Origin: JAIBJN01 sp963842305
Lineage (GTDB): Bacteria; Actinomycetota; Thermoleophilia; Gaiellales; Gaiellaceae
Assembly (NCBI GenBank): GCA_963842305.1
Contig: CAWJFW010000005.1
Coordinates: 434,001-498,000, forward strand
Direction of reading: 5' to 3'
Length of the DNA stretch: 64,000 bases
The notes below the pieces were generated by a model. It made no database searches. It saw nothing but the letters and a program-made list of their open reading frames with translations, and was not told the origin of the DNA. The translations under genes were made by a program, and so were the position numbers. Shown piece after piece: positions 59,857 to 64,000 of this stretch. The stretch's first letter is position 1; every line of letters starts with the position of its first letter.

Positions 59857-61148
59857 GTGGACGAGCGCGAGCGCTTCCTCATCCGCTACGCGGGCTCCTT
59901 CGCGCCCGAGCCGATCGCCAGGGCGGAGGGCGCATGGGTCGAGACGACGAGCGGCAAGCGGATCCTCGACTTCACGTCCGGCCAGATCTGCTCGACGCTC
60001 GGGCACAACCATCCGCGTATCGCGGCGGCCGTGCGCTCGTCGCTGGACGAAGTCGTCCACCTGAACTCGTGGATGCTCTCGGAGCCCGTGCTCGCGCTCG
60101 GTGAGCGGCTCGTCGGGCTCTTCCCGGCGCCGCTCGACCGGGTCCTGCTGCTGAACACCGGCACCGAGGCGAACGAGGTGGCGCTGAAGATCGCCAAGAT
60201 GCACACGGGGCGCTGGGAGGTCGTCGGCCTCACGCGGAGCTTCCACGGGCTCCTGTCCGGGATCGCCTCGGTGAACTTCTCGATGGCGCACTCCGGCTAC
60301 GGGCCGGTCTTGCCCGGCTCCTATGCGATTCCGGCGCCGTATGCCTACCGGTGCCCGGTTCGCCACTGCGACGGCGCCTGCGACTGCACGTGCCTCGAGG
60401 TCGGGTTCGAGCTCGTCGACCAGCAGTCGATCGGCTCCCTCTGCGCACTGGTGGCCGAGCCCGTGCTCTCCGCGGGCGGGATCATCGTCCCGCCGGACGG
60501 CTACTTCCGGCGCGTCCGCGAGCTCCTGGACGAGCGCGGGATGCTCCTCGTCATGGACGAGGCGCAGACCGGCTTCGGCCGCCTCGGGACGATGTTCGGC
60601 TTCGAGCACGACGGGGTCGTGCCCGATCTCGTCGGCCGTCTCGAAGACGCTCGGCGGCGGCTTGCCGCTCGCGGCCACCATCACCTCGAGCGCGATCGAG
60701 CAGGACTGCTACGAGAAGGGCTTCCTCCACGTCACTTCGCACGTCTCCGACCCGCTGCCCGCGGCCGCGGGCATGCGCGGTGCTGGACGTCATCGCGGAG
60801 GAGGACCTGGTCGAACGCGCCGCGGCCAGGGGCGAGTACATGCTCGCCCGACTCGGGGAGCTGCAGGCGCGGCACGAGTCGATCGGCGACGTCCGCGGGC
60901 GCGGGCTCCTGGTCGGGCTCGAACTGGTCGAGGATCGTGAGAGCCGGCGCCCGGCCGACGCGCTCGGCGCCGCCGTGACCCGGGAGTGCTACGAGCGTGG
61001 CCTGTCCATGAACATCGTCCGCTCCCAGGCGCACGCGAACTGCTTCCGCATCGCGCCGCCGCTGACGGTGTCGGAGGAGGAAATCGACCTCGCGGTCGAG
61101 ATCATGGACGCCGCTCTCCATGCGGTGCGGGAGCCGGCGGCGGCGTAG
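59857..61148 (+). CDS. Class III PLP enzyme, 2,2-dialkylglycine decarboxylase-like, frameshifted
   Basis: About 429 residues. TLGHNHPRIAAAV, LLLNTGTEANEVALKIAKMHTGRWEVVGLTRSFHGL, VAEPVLSAGGIIVPPDGYF, LLVMDEAQTGFGRLGTMFGFEHDGVVPDLVAVSKTLGGGLPLAATITS (PLP Lys in SKTLGGG) and HVSDPLPAAAGM closely follow dialkylglycine decarboxylase. A Cys-rich loop, RCPVRHCDGACDCTC, precedes the decarboxylase-typical DQQSIGSL. One extra base near 60640 and one near 60776 break the frame. Would decarboxylate and transaminate an alpha,alpha-disubstituted or related amino acid. GTG at 59857. Confidence 0.82.
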
Positions 61149-61216
61149 TGGCCGCCCCGACGGCTAACGTATAGAGGCCCGAGCAGGGTCGGGGGGCGTC
61201 GACGAAGGGGCTGCGG

Positions 61217-61420
61217 ATGGGTTCGAGCTCGAAACGACAGACGACGATGGCGAAGATGGCGCGCGAGCGGGCGCTCCAGGAAAAGCGCGAGCTCAAGCGG
61301 CAGAAGAAGGAAGCGCGCAAGCTGGCGAAGGCCGCCGAGGCCGACGGGGGTGCCGCCCCCGTCGATCACGAGCTTCCGCTCTACGGCGAGGATCGCGAGC
61401 GCACCGACCTCCACGACTGA
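61217..61420 (+). CDS. Small basic conserved protein
   Basis: 67 residues. MGSSSKRQTTMAKMARERALQEKRELKRQKKEARKLAKAAEA is a strongly basic continuous helix or coil, ending in an acidic GEDRERTDLHD tail. Comparable short KR-rich proteins occur in many actinobacteria without a known role; RNA or ribosome contact is only a guess. GGGCTGCGG precedes ATG. It is followed by a terminator-like hairpin. Confidence 0.6.
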   Translation: MGSSSKRQTTMAKMARERALQEKRELKRQKKEARKLAKAAEADGGAAPVDHELPLYGEDRERTDLHD

Positions 61421-61422
61421 CC

Positions 61423-61450
61423 GGGCTCGCTCCCGAGCCCCGTCTTCTCT
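61423..61450 (+). terminator. Intrinsic terminator-like hairpin
   Basis: GGGCTCG-CTCC-CGAGCCC (61423-61440) forms a perfect 7-bp GC stem with a 4-base loop, directly after the small basic gene stop and followed by the T-rich CGTCTTCTCT. The SemiSWEET ribosome site AGGAGG begins right after it. Confidence 0.6.
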
Positions 61451-61461
61451 CAGGAGGTCAC

Positions 61462-61749
61462 ATGTCCACGTATCTCGCCGTTGCGGCGGCAACCTGGGGC
61501 GTCGCGATGGCGCTCGCTCCGCTTCTACAGATCCGCGCGATGCGCGCTCACGGAACGTCTGCCGCAGTGTCGGTCGGCTACCAGCAGGTGTTGCTCGTCG
61601 GGTTCGTGCTCTGGCTGCTGTACGGCGTCGCCATCGCGAACGTCCCGCTGATGATCACGAACTCGGTGGCGGCGGTCGCCTCGGTCGCGACGATCCTCGT
61701 CGCGCTCCGTTTTCGCCGGTCGGCACAGCCGTCCGCCAAACCCTCCTAG
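61462..61749 (+). CDS. SemiSWEET-family (PQ-loop) sugar transporter
   Basis: 95 residues with three helices: LAVAAATWGVAMALAPLLQI, VGYQQVLLVGFVLWLLYGVAI and PLMITNSVAAVASVATILVALRF. APLLQIRAMRAHGTSAAVS carries the PQ-like kink of helix 1 (LLQ) and the conserved SxxxS loop, and WLLYGVAIANVPLMITNSVA the triple-helix Asn. Two copies form a sugar pore in the membrane. AGGAGG upstream. Stop overlaps the deaminase gene by 4 bp. Confidence 0.8.
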   Translation: MSTYLAVAAATWGVAMALAPLLQIRAMRAHGTSAAVSVGYQQVLLVGFVLWLLYGVAIANVPLMITNSVAAVASVATILVALRFRRSAQPSAKPS

Positions 61750-63077
61750 TTGAGGAAGCGAGCCGCCTGCACTCGGTGGGCGGCGGCGATCTCCCGCTCG
61801 TCCGCCCGTGCAAGCTGCCCAGCCAGCACGGCGGGCTCCCCTCCGACGTAGACCCGCTCCGCGCGGTGTGGGCCTGAGAGGACGAGCGCTGCGGCGAGGT
61901 CGTCCGCGCCGCCGAACTCGAGCCCGTCGAGGCGCCAGACGGCAAAGTCCGCGCACTTCCCAGGCTCGAGCGACCCCAGGTCGGGGCGGCCGAGCACGTC
62001 GGCGCCGCCCCGCGTGCCGAGCCAGAGCGCCTCGCGCACGGTCATGGCCTCAGGCCCGCCGCGGCCGCGCGCGACGAGCAGCGCCTGCTTGACGTCCGCG
62101 ACGAGGTCGCTGCGTTCGTTCGACGCCGAGCCGTCGACGCCGAGCCCGACCGGAACGCCCGCGTCGATCATCGCCCGCACGGGCGCCACCCCGGCTCCGA
62201 GCCGAAGGTTCGAGGTCGGGCAGTGCGCCACTCCGGTGCCGGCGGAGCCGAACGCCCGAACGTCCTCGTCCGACAGGTGGACGCAGTGCGCGCACCAGAC
62301 GTCGCCGGCCAGCCAGCCGAGTTGCTCCAGGTACTCGACCGGACGGCAGCCGAAGAGGCCGCGGCAGTAGTCCTCCTCCTGGACGGTCTCCGCCAGGTGC
62401 GTGTGCAGCCGCAGGCCCAGGCGCCGCGCGAGCGCCGCGGACTCCGTCATCAGCCGCTTCGAGACGGAGAAAGGCGAGCAGGGCGCGACGACGATCTGCG
62501 TCCAGGCGCCGGGCCCGCCCTCGTGCAGCGCGTGGAGACCCTCGGTGTCGGCCAGCACGGCGTCCATGTCCTCGACGAGGTCGTCGGGCGGGAGGCCGCC
62601 CTGGGACTCGCCGACGTCCATCGAGCCGCGCGAGGCGACGATGCGGACGCCGAGCTCCCGCGCTGCCTGGATCTCGGCCTCGACCAGGCCTGCCCGACCC
62701 GGGGGAAAGACGTAGTGGTGGTCGAAGACGGTCGTGCAGCCGGCGAGCACGAGCTCCGCCAGGCCGGTGCGGGCGGCCGCGTACTCGGCTTCCGCGTCGA
62801 CGCGCGCCCAGACCGGGTACAACGCCTTCAGCCACGCGAAGAGGTCCGCCTGCTGCGCCCGCGTGCGTGTCAGCGTTTGGTAGAGGTGGTGGTGCGTGTT
62901 GACGAGCCCCGGCGTGACGAGTGTGCCGCCGAGGTTCTCGAAGTGCTCGGCAAACGGCGGCGAGCCGTCGCCGACCTCGACCACGAATCCGTCCTCGACC
63001 AGGATCCATGCGTTCTCGAGCTCGGTGCCGGCGTCGTCCATGACCACGACGTAGGCGTTCGAGAAGAGCGTCCGCAC
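61746..63077 (-). CDS. 8-oxoguanine deaminase / amidohydrolase of the guanine deaminase group
   Basis: 443 residues. LFSNAYVVVMDDAGTELENAWILVEDGFVVEVG is the amidohydrolase-1 beta start; TPGLVNTHHHLYQTLTRTRAQQADLFAWLKALYPVWARVD contains the HxH zinc pair and the active-site RAQ-LFxWL block typical of 8-oxoguanine and isocytosine deaminases; LRLHTHLAETVQEEDY and GLGVDGSASNE complete the metal site. Deaminates 8-oxoguanine to urate, feeding the uricase operon nearby. GTG at 63077. Confidence 0.83.
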   Translation of the reverse strand: MRTLFSNAYVVVMDDAGTELENAWILVEDGFVVEVGDGSPPFAEHFENLGGTLVTPGLVNTHHHLYQTLTRTRAQQADLFAWLKALYPVWARVDAEAEYAAARTGLAELVLAGCTTVFDHHYVFPPGRAGLVEAEIQAARELGVRIVASRGSMDVGESQGGLPPDDLVEDMDAVLADTEGLHALHEGGPGAWTQIVVAPCSPFSVSKRLMTESAALARRLGLRLHTHLAETVQEEDYCRGLFGCRPVEYLEQLGWLAGDVWCAHCVHLSDEDVRAFGSAGTGVAHCPTSNLRLGAGVAPVRAMIDAGVPVGLGVDGSASNERSDLVADVKQALLVARGRGGPEAMTVREALWLGTRGGADVLGRPDLGSLEPGKCADFAVWRLDGLEFGGADDLAAALVLSGPHRAERVYVGGEPAVLAGQLARADEREIAAAHRVQAARFLN

Positions 63078-63097
63078 GGCACGTAATCTCTCACGTC

Positions 63098-64000
63098 ATG
63101 GCGACCGACGCGCCGCTCCGCCGCGACGTCCGCCTGCTCGGCGAGCTGCTCGGGCGGGTCATGGTGGAGCAGGAGGGAGAGGAACTGCTTGCCCGCGAGG
63201 AGGAGATCCGCAGGGTGTCGCGGCGCGCGCGGGAGAGCGGCGACCCGACGGTCCGCGCCGAGCTTGCGCGGGCGGTCGGCGAGCTCGACCTCGAGCAGCA
63301 GACGAAGATTCTGCGGGCCTTCGCGCTCTTCTTCCAGCTCGCCAACATCGCCGAGCAGCATCACCGAATCCGTCGTCGCCGCGACGTCGAGCGCGAGCAG
63401 GGCGTTCCCCGCGAATCTCTCGCGGATGCGTTTCGTCGTCTGCGCGAAGCCGGGATCGACGATGCCGCGCTAGCCGAGGCGGCGCAGCATGTCTCGCTCG
63501 AGCTCGTGCTCACCGCACACCCGACCGAGGCCACGCGGCGCACCATCCTGCAGGCGCAGGCGCGACTCGGCGATCTCCTCACCGAGCTCGACACCGGCGA
63601 GAGCGTGGTGGAACGCGCAGCGGAGGAGATCACCGTCCTCTGGCAGACCGACGAGGTGCGTCCCGAGCGTCCGCGCGTGGTCGACGAGATCCGCCATGGA
63701 CTGTGGTTTTTCGAGCAGAGCCTCCTCGACGCAGCCGAGGAGCTCGTCGCCACCTACCGCCGCTCGATCCCGGGCGACGCGCTTCCACTCCGGTTCGGCA
63801 CCTGGATCGGTGGCGACATGGACGGGAACCCCCATGCCGGGCCCGACACCATCGAGGAGGCGCTCGACCGCGCGCGAGCGCTCGCTCTCGTCCGCTACCG
63901 CGCCGAGGTGCGCGAGCTGGCGGCGGCGCTCGGGCTCACGCTCTCGCTCGTGTCCGTCTCCGACGAGCTCCTGGAGTCGATCGCGCGCGACGAGCGCGAG
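63098..64000 (+). CDS. ppc: Phosphoenolpyruvate carboxylase, N-terminal part (runs off the window)
   Basis: 301 residues to the edge. LLGELLGRVMVEQEGEELLAREEEIR, ILRAFALFFQLANIAEQHHRIRRRRD, the signature VLTAHPTEATRRTILQ (catalytic His) near residue 145 and LRFGTWIGGDMDGNPHAGP near 240 are characteristic. Carboxylates PEP to oxaloacetate to refill the citric acid cycle. Starts 20 bp from the divergent deaminase gene; no frame break in the visible part. Confidence 0.92.
   Translation, partial: MATDAPLRRDVRLLGELLGRVMVEQEGEELLAREEEIRRVSRRARESGDPTVRAELARAVGELDLEQQTKILRAFALFFQLANIAEQHHRIRRRRDVEREQGVPRESLADAFRRLREAGIDDAALAEAAQHVSLELVLTAHPTEATRRTILQAQARLGDLLTELDTGESVVERAAEEITVLWQTDEVRPERPRVVDEIRHGLWFFEQSLLDAAEELVATYRRSIPGDALPLRFGTWIGGDMDGNPHAGPDTIEEALDRARALALVRYRAEVRELAAALGLTLSLVSVSDELLESIARDERE

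Noticed and set aside
1..64000. tRNA or rRNA genes, including one as the element's target
   Set aside because: No cloverleaf-like or rRNA-like stretch was seen on either strand; the element's target is a protein gene end.

Overview
The window is very GC-rich, densely packed DNA, with genes often overlapping by 1-4 bp as ATGA or GTGA. Most recognisable proteins look actinobacterial: a complete coenzyme F420 set with fused FbiC, luciferase-like F420-type oxidoreductases, a factor-independent uricase and a SemiSWEET. My inference is an uncultured soil-type actinobacterium (Thermoleophilia or a relative); no rRNA or tRNA is present to prove it.

Layout. 1-3.3 kb: end of a membrane glycosyltransferase-like protein, a DUF1185 protein, a beta-hydroxyacid dehydrogenase and a membrane-anchored beta-propeller-like protein. 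3.3-15 kb: a DehI-like protein divergent from a GntR regulator, then a clean operon: CaiB CoA-transferase, HMG-CoA-lyase-like enzyme, hydantoinase HyuA/HyuB, isochorismatase-type amidohydrolase, LeuC/LeuD-type hydro-lyase, DUF3891, alpha/beta hydrolase. 15-24.6 kb: a PotDABC-type ABC importer, L-asparaginase, dihydropyrimidinase/hydantoinase, a second isochorismatase-type amidase, a DMT exporter and a converging allantoinase/PgdA-like deacetylase. 24.7-33 kb: a small CxxC protein plus CobW GTPase; on the minus strand an HpcH lyase, MaoC dehydratase, MmgE/PrpD, two acyl-CoA dehydrogenases and two LLM oxidoreductases. 33-40 kb: quinone-reductase-like dehydrogenase, a second HyuA/HyuB pair, a second GntR and a second CaiB. 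40-51 kb: a GAF-acetamidase fusion, ornithine cyclodeaminase, FmdB, AtzG/AtzE-type amidase, DsbA-like protein, nitrilase, cyclase and M20 carbamoylase, interrupted by a decayed 2.5-kb integrative element. 51-57.6 kb: HOT-type alcohol dehydrogenase and the F420 genes fbiC, cofC, cofD, npdG, cofE. 57.6-63 kb: uricase, HIU hydrolase, OHCU decarboxylase, 8-oxoguanine deaminase, a dialkylglycine-decarboxylase-like enzyme, SemiSWEET and the start of PEP carboxylase.

Taken together the window is a salvage and catabolic island for cyclic and linear amides and ureides (hydantoins, creatinine-like compounds, pyrimidines, purines, formamide/acetamide). The importer would bring substrates in, hydantoinases and amidases would open rings and release ammonia or carbamate, and the CoA-linked enzymes would process the carbon skeletons. 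Four transcription units, in the 14-15, 20 and 33 kb regions, carry the same 15-bp dyad (core GTC-N-GAC), which suggests one regulon.

Many genes, above all between 15 and 39 kb, carry single-base frame breaks, mostly one extra base. I give one feature per original gene and state where the frame changes. No stretch longer than about 300 bp lacks a gene, apart from 43.2-43.6 kb, which holds only two doubtful small ORFs.
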